Source of the DNA: Legionella moravica DSM 19234
GTDB taxonomy: Bacteria > Pseudomonadota > Gammaproteobacteria > Legionellales > Legionellaceae
DNA length: 64,000 nucleotides
Assembly (NCBI RefSeq): GCF_000423305.1
Contig: NZ_KE384003.1
Coordinates: forward strand, 102,570 to 166,569
Direction of reading: 5' to 3'
Each line of letters starts with the position of its first letter. Within the stretch, counting starts at the first letter, position 1. The translations under genes and the position numbers were made by a program. Below are positions 54,861 through 64,000 of the stretch, one piece after another. The notes under the pieces were generated by a model. It did not search any database, had not been told where the DNA came from, and was given only the letters and a program-made list of their open reading frames with translations.

Positions 54861-55418
54861 TCAAACGGAATGATTTTTAACCTGAGCTTGCAGAATGTGT
54901 TGCGAGAGTAACTGTTCCTGTTCGGCCGTTAATTGAGTAAAGGCAACCGCAGTACGGTAGTGCGCTTCATTTTGAAACTGACTGTAAACGACTACTGCGT
55001 CCACAATAACCGGAACCATTTTGGGTTTGGTGTAGATTACGATTTTTAAATGGGTTTTTTCTTTGATCAACTCGGTTGTTTTAAATGCCATACCACCCAA
55101 ACTGATGTTCACTTTTCTCATCTGCAGTGTTCCTGTCATCAGAATGTGGCGGGACAGATAATCGATTTTGGCATTGAGCAGGTTGAGATAATGAGCCATG
55201 GCGGGTTCTCTTACGGCTAATGCCTGCGTTAATTCCGCCAGTTCATAATCAATATTTTGAAAATATTGAGTGGCTTCCATATATTTTTGTCCGTTTTCAC
55301 CCAGCAGCTGATTGGATATGGATAAATCGGAACAAAATTCACCGGGTGAAATTATTCGATAATCAAAATAGATGTGATCATCGATGCGAAAATGTTGGCG
55401 TCTTTCATGTACTGGCAT
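54861..55418 (-). CDS. PilZ-domain c-di-GMP-binding protein
   Basis: The 185-residue protein begins ERRQHFRIDDH, where RQHFR is the RxxxR motif of PilZ, and has the second motif NISLGGMAFKT (N-x-S-x-x-G) near residues 105-115. A helical insertion (about 45-95) separates the two. Both c-di-GMP contact motifs are present, so it should bind the second messenger made by the GGDEF proteins of this window and others. Its partner is unknown. Confidence 0.87.
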   Translation of the reverse strand: MPVHERRQHFRIDDHIYFDYRIISPGEFCSDLSISNQLLGENGQKYMEATQYFQNIDYELAELTQALAVREPAMAHYLNLLNAKIDYLSRHILMTGTLQMRKVNISLGGMAFKTTELIKEKTHLKIVIYTKPKMVPVIVDAVVVYSQFQNEAHYRTAVAFTQLTAEQEQLLSQHILQAQVKNHSV

Positions 55419-55471
55419 AATTGCTCCATCAAGTCCACTTTATGTTGCATTAATTTCAATGTACCTAATTA

Positions 55472-58120
55472 CTAGATTCGAACCGTCACTTCATGCGCTC
55501 TATCCTCAACCACCCCGTGAACTATTTCTGGCACAGGTATAGGGATTAGCGGTTGCGCCGTTATAAGTTCAAACTCAGCTTCCAAGTCATCTTCAAGAGC
55601 TGCTAGTGGATTTATCTGTGCGAATCCATCCACTACAGGCCCATGCGCTGCTAATTGAATGTGAATGGGTGCTGCGGGCAATTGTAAATGGTCGATCACG
55701 CGTTGTGCATCCAGAGATAAAGCCTGGCTTTCCCTTATGGCATCAGAATGATTTGTTGCCAGGGCTTCCTTTTGGATGCAGGCGGTAAGAAATCCCGTAA
55801 ATTGTGCATCAGCAAGTTTGTTGTTTGCAATTGCCTCTCGGACAACTGCATTGAATTCAGATACTCTATCCAGTTTTAATGCAGCCGAAAATGCTTCATT
55901 AAGTTGTGCTGGCAATAGTAAGGGATTTATCAGTTTTTGCAGCTGTTGTTGCGCGTCAAAATAGAATTTCTTTAATACATGCATGCCCATACCTTTGTCT
56001 TTGGCTGTCCTGATCCATTCTTTTAAATTGGCTTCAGTGCTCATTATCGAGTCGAGCTTGTCAGCAGGGTTACGTTCGGGAGCATTCATTACGGTTTTAT
56101 AGGCTGTTATCTCATCAATAATTTGGGCTCTGTTCCCTTTACCATAAGCCTCTTTAATAGAGGCTAAATCCGCATTTGCCAGATAATCGGTATCTGGATC
56201 CAAAGCCACGTTGAGTTCTGGATGCAACATCCCTTCCTGAAGTGCGTTGAGATGCTCTGTGCTGATGGTGATCACTTTCGGGGAAACAAGGGTCAATGAA
56301 TCACCACCACCATGGCGCTTAATGAATTGAATCATCTCTGGTGCAATTTTGGAGTTAAAATTAATTTGTACGCTGCCATTAGTTAAATCGTTAATGGATT
56401 CGATTTTATTGCTTTGACGAGTAGTCCAGGGATTTTTAAAGGGTCGCCCATCGTCGCTAAAGAGTACAGGATTATGAATCAGTTTTTCCAGGATCAGCGC
56501 TTGTCGAACTTCATCCGAACTAACATGGCCTGTTGTTTTGGGTAGTACCTCATCTATATTTTTAATACGACTTTCAATTTTTGTTTTAATGGTGAGGGCA
56601 TCATTCTCAAGTGCTACAACCTCTTTTAATTCATCGGTCAGTTTATCTCGTGTTGGTTTATCCAAGGCACCGCTCAATTGTTCTCTCAGAAAATCGGCTT
56701 GATTGCGATGTTGCCAGGCAATATGATTGGCATATTGAATTATTGTTCCACCCAACTCTTTAAGATGCATGATGCTTGCAAATTTCGTAGTCATGGATGA
56801 ATCTTCAATAAGTGTCCGATTGCGTCCCTGCCCATGGCGTGTGTGCTTCATGATGAATTGATCGGGTTGAAGGCTCAAACGGGAATCAAGAATGAATTTG
56901 TCGCTGTCCATCACTACCTGATCAAATATGAATAAGCTTCTGCTGTCTCTCAGAGCTTTGTTCTGGCAATATCCTCCTACTGCATCAGTATCACTACACA
57001 AATAGAAAAGAGCCAATGAATTGCCAAAATCGTCAACAAATTGATCGGCCTGCATTCCTTCCCCTACGGGTTTAATTGTTGAGTAATGGGTGTAGGTTTG
57101 ACCGCTGATACCTAGTCCGGCAGTAAAGGTTTTTCCAGATGAAAATTCACTGAGTAAACGAATGTTATCAAAAGGAACAAACAGGGCTGGATGTCCATTA
57201 TGTGCAATGGTTGTAGACGAGCTAGTGTCCAATCCCATCAGCCGGGAAATATTAAGAGCCATCGCTTCGCGTTGCACTTCTTTTATATTGCCATGTTTTG
57301 GGAGTTTTATTATGGCTTCTGTGCTTAATTTGAATTGTGCTCTGTCATTATTGTAGCTGTCGACCGTTAAATCATCCCTTGCATTGAGATGGCCTAACTG
57401 GGCTTTGACACTGGCTAGTGAAATCAGGGCAATTTTTTCTGTAACGCCACCAGCAGCCTCAGCCAGAGTGCAATAAATTGATGTGGCACCATTGTCCAGT
57501 GGAATGTTGATTCGCTCCAGTTGATTAATTTTATTTAAATCCAACAGGATATTCAGTCTTTTTTGCAGAATGGCTTTTTGAGGATTCGCGTTATCCAGAG
57601 GTTTTATTTGCTCGTTTAGTGCTTTGATTCGTGAACTGACCTGCTCACTATTTGCTGGGTCAAACACAGTCGCGCCTGGGAAAGTTTGAGTTAAAGCATA
57701 AAGCTTTGCTCTGCTGTTCTGGATGCCGTCTGTTAGTTCTGCATCGGATGCTATCGGTGTAGTTGTAGCGCGAGCGTAATAGTTGTCTTTGGGTAATGCA
57801 CTGATATCTCTGGCGTTTCGCCAGTACTGCAACCCGAATTCAGCACGTTGCTCACTGACACTGGAAAGCGCTGGAGGTGTGCCCGGAGTCAAGGCAGTAG
57901 AATAATTAAGAATATTGGTTAGCTTTTTCCATTGATTGTCATCTTCTTCCAGAGCGGGGAAATCAAATAAGCCCTGATTGTTGAGGTCGATATGATCCAG
58001 TAATGCATCCAGGGCAGCATAAGGAGCGAGCGCATCATCGCTCAGGTTCACATCATCAGGCCGTACGCTTTGTTCCTTAATGTAGCGTTTGATTATTCGT
58101 GCTTTTTGTTCTGCGTCCAC
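55472..58120 (-). CDS. Large candidate effector, possibly an atypical kinase
   Basis: I cannot name this 882-residue protein. It has no signal or membrane segment. Around residues 268-400 there is a pattern like an atypical kinase: KLPKHGNIKEVQREAMALNISRL, then HPALFVPFD, then SDTDAVGGYCQNKAL and SLFIFDQVVMDSD, where the Asp-x-x-x-x-Asn and the FD motif might be catalytic. The rest is helical. The end (EDDLEAEFELIT) is an E-block-like Dot/Icm signal. Kinase activity is only inferred. Confidence 0.65.
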   Translation of the reverse strand: MDAEQKARIIKRYIKEQSVRPDDVNLSDDALAPYAALDALLDHIDLNNQGLFDFPALEEDDNQWKKLTNILNYSTALTPGTPPALSSVSEQRAEFGLQYWRNARDISALPKDNYYARATTTPIASDAELTDGIQNSRAKLYALTQTFPGATVFDPANSEQVSSRIKALNEQIKPLDNANPQKAILQKRLNILLDLNKINQLERINIPLDNGATSIYCTLAEAAGGVTEKIALISLASVKAQLGHLNARDDLTVDSYNNDRAQFKLSTEAIIKLPKHGNIKEVQREAMALNISRLMGLDTSSSTTIAHNGHPALFVPFDNIRLLSEFSSGKTFTAGLGISGQTYTHYSTIKPVGEGMQADQFVDDFGNSLALFYLCSDTDAVGGYCQNKALRDSRSLFIFDQVVMDSDKFILDSRLSLQPDQFIMKHTRHGQGRNRTLIEDSSMTTKFASIMHLKELGGTIIQYANHIAWQHRNQADFLREQLSGALDKPTRDKLTDELKEVVALENDALTIKTKIESRIKNIDEVLPKTTGHVSSDEVRQALILEKLIHNPVLFSDDGRPFKNPWTTRQSNKIESINDLTNGSVQINFNSKIAPEMIQFIKRHGGGDSLTLVSPKVITISTEHLNALQEGMLHPELNVALDPDTDYLANADLASIKEAYGKGNRAQIIDEITAYKTVMNAPERNPADKLDSIMSTEANLKEWIRTAKDKGMGMHVLKKFYFDAQQQLQKLINPLLLPAQLNEAFSAALKLDRVSEFNAVVREAIANNKLADAQFTGFLTACIQKEALATNHSDAIRESQALSLDAQRVIDHLQLPAAPIHIQLAAHGPVVDGFAQINPLAALEDDLEAEFELITAQPLIPIPVPEIVHGVVEDRAHEVTVRI

Positions 58121-58158
58121 TGGCTATATCCTTATAGTATCAACTAGACTTATCCTGG

Positions 58159-58212
58159 ACTTACGAAAAAAGCTTAATGTCTTTTGTCTCGAACATGGAG
58201 TTTTTCGTAAGT
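58159..58212. repeat. Inverted repeat in a divergent promoter region
   Basis: ACTTACGAAAAA (58159-58170) and TTTTTCGTAAGT (58201-58212) are perfect 12-bp inverted repeats 30 bases apart. They lie between two divergently transcribed candidate effector genes, so they could be a regulatory site or the ends of a tiny element. Confidence 0.6.
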
Positions 58213-58288
58213 CATGTTATCTACAACTATAGACAATGATTTGATCAAATGGTATAAAATGGGTACAAATTTTTATTTTGGAGACGCA

Positions 58289-59134
58289 ATGAAAGAAAAA
58301 CTACCAGCTAAAGAAAAGGTTGTTTCTTTTTTGACAAACAATGAATTTGATAAAGCTATAAACGTTTTAGAACAATGGAATAATGAGCAGTTAGCAGAAT
58401 TTCTATCAAGCCATGCTCCATTGTACCCAAAGCTAAAAGAACCACAGTATAATCAGTTTTGGGAACAACGCAGAAACGATTTGCGTCTACCAGGCTTCTC
58501 TGAGTTTCGTTTCATGGCTCAACCGGGTATCAAGGACGCAGATTTTGTAATAGGCTATTTCTTGTATTTACTGCGATTAAAATCAAATACTGCTCAGCCT
58601 AAGGATGCGCTTACTTTTGTTGGAGTAAAATCTACTGACTATTTATCATTTCATAGTATTCGATCCTATTTACATCAAATCTTTATGAATCTACGAACGG
58701 CTACAGAGGATGAGCTGATTAAACTGGCCGAATTTTTATATAACCTTGAATCCTTTGCCAAAAAACATCAATGTCCCGGGTATTTATTGATGGCAAATGG
58801 CTATATGCAACTGGCATTGAGTTATCAAAATCTGGAAATGGAAGCACAATGCGGTGCTGCTTACACCTTGTGCTGGAAATATTTGCATTTAGCTGCGTTG
58901 ACGGAGAGTGACTCGAAGGAGTCCATTAATAACGCGTATTTTGGTAAAGGTATTGTGTTGAGTAATCCATTTAAATTAGCTTCAATTGCCGACATGAAAA
59001 ATCATTGCTTGCGTGCTGCAGGCAGTTATTTGTCTTCCGAGGAGCGGCTTGGAGCGGAGCGGGCGGGGTTATCCATGCATCAGCATACGCCTGTTTTGAG
59101 GGAGCCCGATGAGGGCATAAGACCTTCGATATGA
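58289..59134 (+). CDS. Hypothetical helical protein, candidate effector
   Basis: I do not recognise this 281-residue protein. It is helical with Leu/Asn-rich N-terminal (FLTNNEFDKAINVLEQWN) and a tetratricopeptide-like stretch in the middle (KLAEFLYNLESFAKKH, then YMQLALSYQNLEMEAQC). The C-terminus has EERLGAERAG followed by a short tail, E-block-like. The ATG at 58289 has GGAG; the frame is open from 58214. A large kinase and another candidate effector flank it. Confidence 0.65.
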   Translation: MKEKLPAKEKVVSFLTNNEFDKAINVLEQWNNEQLAEFLSSHAPLYPKLKEPQYNQFWEQRRNDLRLPGFSEFRFMAQPGIKDADFVIGYFLYLLRLKSNTAQPKDALTFVGVKSTDYLSFHSIRSYLHQIFMNLRTATEDELIKLAEFLYNLESFAKKHQCPGYLLMANGYMQLALSYQNLEMEAQCGAAYTLCWKYLHLAALTESDSKESINNAYFGKGIVLSNPFKLASIADMKNHCLRAAGSYLSSEERLGAERAGLSMHQHTPVLREPDEGIRPSI

Positions 59135-59197
59135 ATGCAGGGCTGAACTCTTCCGAATCTATAAACGAGTACTCTGCAATCAGGTTATTTTAAAAAA

Positions 59198-59219
59198 AAT
59201 CCCCGCATTTGCGGGGATT
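59198..59219 (-). terminator. Terminator for the minus-strand kinase gene
   Basis: AATCCCCGC/GCGGGGATT, a 9-bp perfect stem with ATTT loop; on the minus strand a run of Ts (opposite 59192-59199) follows. It lies just beyond the kinase stop codon at 59229. Confidence 0.85.
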
Positions 59220-59228
59220 GTCGGGGTG

Positions 59229-61889
59229 TTATAGGGGAGCATTGGTATTTAACGGTGTCCCATTTTCATCAGAAGAAATGGGTTCCCAATTGATGTCCTC
59301 AACTCGTGACCTTTGTGGGCCTTTCGTTTTAAACCGATTACTGCCGTCGCCTCTAAGAAGAGCGGTTCTGACACTATCCACTTTTTTAAATCTGGAAGCT
59401 CGTGCGCTAGGCTCAGCTATAATCGCTTTTTTGCTACTGAAAATACCCAAGTCTTTTATAAAGGAAAAGGACATTCGTTTTTTACTGTTATTAGACACTT
59501 TAATAACAACCGTATCTGTTTCCAGTGGCAATTCTCTTTTAGTCTTCCTGGAGGATTTAATTGAAGAGGATGAACTGGAGTCTTGAGCCAATCGCTCTGC
59601 CTCGATCTCTTCATCTGTTTTTATTTTCATAGTCGATGAGGGTAAAGAGTCTAATGCAAGAAGCGAACTGTTCGATTTATCTTTTCTAATGACCATCGTA
59701 CCTGAGGGTAGGGAATCTACTGATAAAACCTCCTCATCTGATATGTCCGTTCTAATAATCATGGTTCCTGAAGGTAATGAATCTGCTTCTACAGAAGCCT
59801 TGTCATCAAGAGACTTAGACGATGCTTTTAATGAGATATGGCTGTCGTGCTCCTCTTCTGAATCACTGCTGGCTGAACTTGAATGTTCCGATTCTTCTGA
59901 GTCTTGCGGTAAAATCTCATTGACGTGTGAATAGATAAACTCTTTAAAACGAGCCGATTGTAATCTTCCTAAATGATTGAGTTCCTTAGGTGGAAGGAAT
60001 TCTAAAAGAGAGAAGTGCATTTGAAACTCCTCCCCTTTAAGATCTTGTTTTATTTTTACCGTCGCTATCTCTTCATTTGAGGCGCGGTCCACATTGAATA
60101 AACCAAAGGTTAACCAGTGCAACGCTTTTCTGTACCAAGGTGCTTTATTCCATTCTAATTTGAATAATTCAGCTTCAAGGGATTGAGAGCATTGTTTGAA
60201 ATAGCTATGGCTGTATTCTCTATAGCATTTTATTGCAAGTTTTTCCGCCATTCTGGTTAAACGAGTTTCTTTGGGCTCGCTCGCGGATATTTTTTTAAAT
60301 ACTTCATTGGCGCGAAGTAAAAAATCTTTATTATAAGCACTTAACGCGCTCGGGTTTATGAATGATTGTGAAATGCTCTGCAGAAAACCGTCATTTATTT
60401 TCTCATTCAATAGCGCTTTTATCTCGTCAATATCTTGCTGTATGCCCAGCAGCTCTGAAGGAAATGCCTCTTCCACTTGAGCATAGAAATTGTCCGGTGT
60501 CATAATACGAAACTTAAGCAGGGATTTAAATTGATTAATCGTCATGCGTTTCTCTGGTTCAGGACGAGTTAATTCTTGCACCAGGAGTGATAAATTGATG
60601 ATTGAATTTGAAGGTGAGTCAAAATAAGATGCAGCACTTTTATCTCGGTCTCTGAACTCTGCGGGCAATTCATCTAATTGCGTTAATATCAGGAATTCCT
60701 TTAATATCATTCCCAATTGAAACGCCATAAATTGGGGCATATTCAGGACTGTAGTGTTCGCCTTTTCGTTAAAATCGATTCCAAAAATGTCAAAATCAAG
60801 GCAATCAAAGTATTCGTCGGGCGCATGAGCAGGGCTACTGCGCACTGTATTAACTAACGGATGTTCATTTTCAATCAGTGTTTTTCGGTCACTAATTAAT
60901 AACCGGTTGTTATTAGCAAGAAAATTGCTGAGTTTCATGTCCGGGTGATACGCTTTGGTATCGATTAACAAGGAGCAAAAGTGGGTTATTTGAGCAAAAT
61001 AATATCCAGCGACAGATGCAATTTTACTGGCTGGTTGGTTATGTAACTGTTTTGCTACTTCAGTCAAGTTACCCTGATTAGCAAATTGACTGAGTACTAC
61101 AGGTCTGTATTCAACTGGCGATAAATGATTTTTGAGTACTTTTCTGAAGAGTACATAATCTTCAATGAAATACATCGATACAGGATGAGAATGAAGCCGC
61201 TGTTCCAGGCTTAGGCTGTCTCGGTCTTCGACACGAAAAATCAACTGTTCATCCCAGCTACTCATTGTGAATTTGAAGTTCGCGTTATTGCCGCCATCCC
61301 CCAGAGGTTCTGTTTTATATTTGATCCTAAATGGAATTGGGTTGGAAATTGGTGGATTTCCTTTAATGGCTTGAATTTTGGGTTCTACCATTTCTGAAAT
61401 AATGATTTGCTTTTCTACTTTTGTCTTGATTTTATGATTGGTTTGAGCGAGATTTGCGAGTCTTAGGGAAATGGCCGTGTATTCATCACCGGATTCATCA
61501 AACGTTCTATTTAGCAAAATGGCATCCCGATCTTGCATTAATGGGTATTCAATGTTGGGCTGCTGATCTTGTTCATTGTTAACGTCTGCCTCATCGACAG
61601 GTTCTTTTTTTGCATACCCAGCAACTGCCAGAGCAAATTGGATGCCTTTTAAAAAGAACGATGCGTGGGGATTGATGGGATATGCTTTAAGATGATCCAG
61701 AAAACTGTTTTTATTGGTGTTGGTCATCCAGTCATATAATTCAGCATTGGGCGAGATAGTGTTCAATAAATAATTTATTTTGTGTAAATAAAAGAGCCGT
61801 TTAATGTGTTCATCTTCAGGGATTGAATTGTAGGTGTTTACCAAATCAACTAAAGGTTGAAACTTTTTAGGGGCTGCTAACATCGGCAT
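59229..61889 (-). CDS. Eukaryote-like kinase with Thr-Met repeat tail, candidate Dot/Icm effector
   Basis: The 886-residue protein has a kinase-like domain at about 190-470: glycine loop (LGDGGNNANF, 196-205), catalytic loop HPDMKLSN (315-322), ISDRK for DFG (D334), APDE (356-359) and RPEPEKR (442-448). The Lys of VAIK is unclear (FRVED). After about 470 come helices, an acidic Ser/Glu linker (660-680) and three 22-residue repeats starting DSLPS(G/S)TM at 703, 725 and 747, then a decayed one near 789. It is probably a LegK-class effector; the locus number is not assigned. Confidence 0.8.
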   Translation of the reverse strand: MPMLAAPKKFQPLVDLVNTYNSIPEDEHIKRLFYLHKINYLLNTISPNAELYDWMTNTNKNSFLDHLKAYPINPHASFFLKGIQFALAVAGYAKKEPVDEADVNNEQDQQPNIEYPLMQDRDAILLNRTFDESGDEYTAISLRLANLAQTNHKIKTKVEKQIIISEMVEPKIQAIKGNPPISNPIPFRIKYKTEPLGDGGNNANFKFTMSSWDEQLIFRVEDRDSLSLEQRLHSHPVSMYFIEDYVLFRKVLKNHLSPVEYRPVVLSQFANQGNLTEVAKQLHNQPASKIASVAGYYFAQITHFCSLLIDTKAYHPDMKLSNFLANNNRLLISDRKTLIENEHPLVNTVRSSPAHAPDEYFDCLDFDIFGIDFNEKANTTVLNMPQFMAFQLGMILKEFLILTQLDELPAEFRDRDKSAASYFDSPSNSIINLSLLVQELTRPEPEKRMTINQFKSLLKFRIMTPDNFYAQVEEAFPSELLGIQQDIDEIKALLNEKINDGFLQSISQSFINPSALSAYNKDFLLRANEVFKKISASEPKETRLTRMAEKLAIKCYREYSHSYFKQCSQSLEAELFKLEWNKAPWYRKALHWLTFGLFNVDRASNEEIATVKIKQDLKGEEFQMHFSLLEFLPPKELNHLGRLQSARFKEFIYSHVNEILPQDSEESEHSSSASSDSEEEHDSHISLKASSKSLDDKASVEADSLPSGTMIIRTDISDEEVLSVDSLPSGTMVIRKDKSNSSLLALDSLPSSTMKIKTDEEIEAERLAQDSSSSSSIKSSRKTKRELPLETDTVVIKVSNNSKKRMSFSFIKDLGIFSSKKAIIAEPSARASRFKKVDSVRTALLRGDGSNRFKTKGPQRSRVEDINWEPISSDENGTPLNTNAPL

Positions 61890-62182
61890 AACGGACTCCG
61901 GGTGATATAATTAGAGCAAAATTAGATTAATAAGATTTTATATAAAAAATTTGAACAAAAATAACACACTTGTATTGCTTGAGCAAGACTATTTTATAAG
62001 CAACACGAAATAATTTATCACTAAACGGCTATATTTTTACTCTGTGGCTGTTGGTTCTTAAAAAGCTTGAAAAGAGAACAGTTGTTGTAAAATTTAATAG
62101 TTATCAGTTCAGAGACTATCTTCAATGAGGTGTTTTATGCTTTAATATTCCTTATTTATCTACATCAACTAAAGGGTTTGTT

Positions 62183-62518
62183 ATGACTTTTGTAGTTACA
62201 GAAAGTTGTATTAAGTGTAAATATACTGATTGCGTTGAAGTATGTCCGGTTGATTGCTTCTATGAAGGGCCTAATTTTTTGGTCATACACCCGGAAGAAT
62301 GTATTGACTGTGCTCTTTGCGAACCTGAATGTCCAGTGAATGCGATTGTCTCTGAAGATGATTTGACTGATGAGCAGCAACACTTTAAAGAATTAAATGC
62401 AGAGCTTGCGAAAGCCTGGCCAAACATCACGGCCAAAAAAGATGCTCCTGCTGATGCAAAAGATTGGGACGATGTTAAGGATAAACTTCAATATTTGCAA
62501 AAAGAGTGGAAGAAATAA
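62183..62518 (+). CDS. fdxA: 7Fe ferredoxin FdxA
   Basis: The 111-residue protein matches the bacterial ferredoxin with one [3Fe-4S] and one [4Fe-4S] cluster. Cysteines lie in [17 protein letters not shown] and [12 protein letters not shown]. The C-terminal extension (about residues 60-111) is usual for this type. The next gene, a DinG-like helicase, overlaps its end by 13 bases. Confidence 0.96.
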   Translation: MTFVVTESCIKCKYTDCVEVCPVDCFYEGPNFLVIHPEECIDCALCEPECPVNAIVSEDDLTDEQQHFKELNAELAKAWPNITAKKDAPADAKDWDDVKDKLQYLQKEWKK

Positions 62519-64000
62519 CCTCACTCGCTGAATCCTGTCGGCGAATTCTTAGCGAAAAAGGGCGGCTTTCCACCGCAATTCCTGGATTTGTTGCCCGAGC
62601 CCCTCAATCCGATTTGGCCGTAGCCATTGCTCAAGCCATCGCACAGAAAACGATTCTTGTTGCTGAAGCAGGGACGGGAACGGGTAAAACCTTCGCTTAC
62701 CTGTTACCGTGCTTATTAAGTGGTAAAAAAGCACTTATATCGACAGCTACCAAAACATTGCAAGATCAATTATTTCAAAAAGATTTGCCTACTCTGGTTC
62801 GCGCCCTGGGGTTATCGGCGCGCATCCAAAATTTAAAAGGGCGTGCCAATTACATTTGTCAGCATCGAGTTCAACTGCATGCAGAAGAAGGACAATTTCA
62901 AAGTCCGCAATGCGCCCATGAAGTGCTGCACATTAGGGACAAGCTGTCTCAAATGAAGGATGGCGAGCGATCGGAGTTACCCGAGATCAATGAAGATTCA
63001 CCCGTTTGGAATTATGTAACGTCTACAACCGACAACTGTCTGGGCGCTGAATGCCCTAATCACGAAACCTGTTTTTTAGTAAAGGCTCGTAAACGAGCTA
63101 TGGATGCGGATATTGTTGTCATTAATCATCACTTATTTTTCGCTGATACTCGTTTGAAACAGGAAGGATTTGGGGAATTGTTACCGGGTGTTGACGTGAT
63201 TGTATTTGATGAAGCACACCAATTGGCTGAAATAGCCACCCATTTCAACGGCGAACGTATTGGCACGCGTCAATTTGCCGATTTGGTTGACGACATTATC
63301 GGTGAGTGGCCTGTTTTGGATCTGGCGAACCAACCTTTGAAAGCCATACGTAACAAATCAGATAAAGTGATGGATGAGCTTTTGAATTCCATCCCTTTTC
63401 GTGAAGACAGGGTGAGCTGGGATGAGGTACACCGAAACAAGACATTTAGGGATGTCTGGGATAGTTGGCTGGCAATTAAAGAGGAACTGTTGGCCTGTTT
63501 AAGTGACGAACATATTGCTGAGGTTCCTGGCCTTGTCCGCTGCAAGGAGCGTTTACTGGAACTGGATCAAACTCTGCTTTCATTTTCGCAGTCTGCAAAG
63601 GATAAAATACGCTGGCTTGAACGGTTTAAACAAACTTTAGTGTTTCATGCGACTCCATTTGATATCGCCCAAACCTTTAGTAACCTGCTACGGCATCATG
63701 AATGCACTTATGTATTTACTTCAGCAACTTTAACCATGGCCTCTTCGTTTGATTGTTTTTGCAAGCCTTTAGGCTTGGGGAGTGCTCAAACTTTGTTATT
63801 ACCCAGTCCTTTTAATTTTCAGGATCAAGCCTTGCTTTATATGCCGCGCGGTTTACCTGATCCCAAAGATTCTGGGTATTATGAAGCATTACTTGAACGA
63901 GCTTTGCCTGTCATAAATGCCTGTGGTGGACGATGTTTTTTCTTGTTTACAAGTCATAAAGCATTAAAATTAGTTGCCCAAATGCTGAGCAATACTTTAG
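62506..64000 (+). CDS. YoaA/DinG-family iron-sulfur DNA helicase, partial
   Basis: This superfamily 2 helicase of the XPD class runs beyond the window; 498 codons are present. The ATP motif is [14 protein letters not shown]; four cysteines (YIC, NCLGAEC, TC) give the 4Fe-4S site; the Walker B box is FDEAHQ; and TSATL is also seen. It fits YoaA better than DinG because of the IPGF and EAGTGTGKT start region. No ATG is near the start; a GTG at 62506 overlaps fdxA and gives a reasonable N-terminus. The ferredoxin neighbour may be functionally linked or accidental. Confidence 0.88.
   Translation, partial: MEEITSLAESCRRILSEKGRLSTAIPGFVARAPQSDLAVAIAQAIAQKTILVAEAGTGTGKTFAYLLPCLLSGKKALISTATKTLQDQLFQKDLPTLVRALGLSARIQNLKGRANYICQHRVQLHAEEGQFQSPQCAHEVLHIRDKLSQMKDGERSELPEINEDSPVWNYVTSTTDNCLGAECPNHETCFLVKARKRAMDADIVVINHHLFFADTRLKQEGFGELLPGVDVIVFDEAHQLAEIATHFNGERIGTRQFADLVDDIIGEWPVLDLANQPLKAIRNKSDKVMDELLNSIPFREDRVSWDEVHRNKTFRDVWDSWLAIKEELLACLSDEHIAEVPGLVRCKERLLELDQTLLSFSQSAKDKIRWLERFKQTLVFHATPFDIAQTFSNLLRHHECTYVFTSATLTMASSFDCFCKPLGLGSAQTLLLPSPFNFQDQALLYMPRGLPDPKDSGYYEALLERALPVINACGGRCFFLFTSHKALKLVAQMLSNTL

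Overview
The window is a gammaproteobacterial chromosome segment that I assign to Legionella, most likely L. pneumophila or a close relative. The basis is a conserved housekeeping backbone (queA, yajC, secD, secF, hisC, phhB, mltA, fdxA, yoaA/dinG) mixed with genes typical of Dot/Icm effector repertoires: three eukaryote-like Ser/Thr kinases, a RasGEF-like gene, a short leucine-rich-repeat protein and several large proteins with no obvious bacterial role. The DNA is AT-rich and carries small dispersed repeats. The species call is inference, because no database was searched.

Layout. 0-5.6 kb: end of a miniature inverted-repeat element, then queA, a degenerate TGT paralogue in the usual tgt position, and yajC-secD-secF. 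5.6-7.1 kb: phhB and hisC on the minus strand. 7.4-9.0 kb: three overlapping minor type IV pilin genes. 9.1-12.2 kb: an HlyD/FUSC exporter pair. 12.3-22.3 kb: mltA, a secreted polysaccharide deacetylase, a YhhN-family membrane protein, a convergent acetolactate synthase/acetolactate decarboxylase pair (acetoin route), an EptA-type phosphoethanolamine transferase, a TipA-like MerR regulator and small unknowns. 22.6-28.3 kb: a complete RND efflux operon (pump, adaptor, outer-membrane lipoprotein).

28.3-35.8 kb is an accessory island: two related kinase genes, a 270-bp MITE with intact terminal repeats and target-site duplication, a prolyl-iminopeptidase-like hydrolase, gene fragments, a nitrilase-like candidate effector and an LRR protein. 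36-41.6 kb is a cyclic-di-GMP cluster: a periplasmic binding protein translationally coupled to a HAMP-GGDEF(degenerate)-EAL receptor, then an EAL protein paired with a PAS-GGDEF protein. A PilZ protein lies further on at 54.9 kb.

41.9-53 kb: an ABC-F ATPase, an outer-membrane beta-barrel, several unknowns, a frameshifted RasGEF-like gene and a hipBA toxin-antitoxin operon with three operators spaced exactly 50 bp apart. 53.4-64 kb: tRNA-Phe, yggX-psuG, the PilZ gene, three large candidate effectors including an 886-residue kinase with a threonine-methionine repeat tail, then fdxA and yoaA/dinG, which runs off the window.

The most unusual items are the kinase tail whose 22-residue repeats resemble the phospho-docking linker of MST1/2 kinases, the TGT paralogue with both catalytic aspartates replaced, the evenly spaced HipB operators, the solute-binding-protein/c-di-GMP pair, and the kinase gene bracketed by diverged direct repeats.
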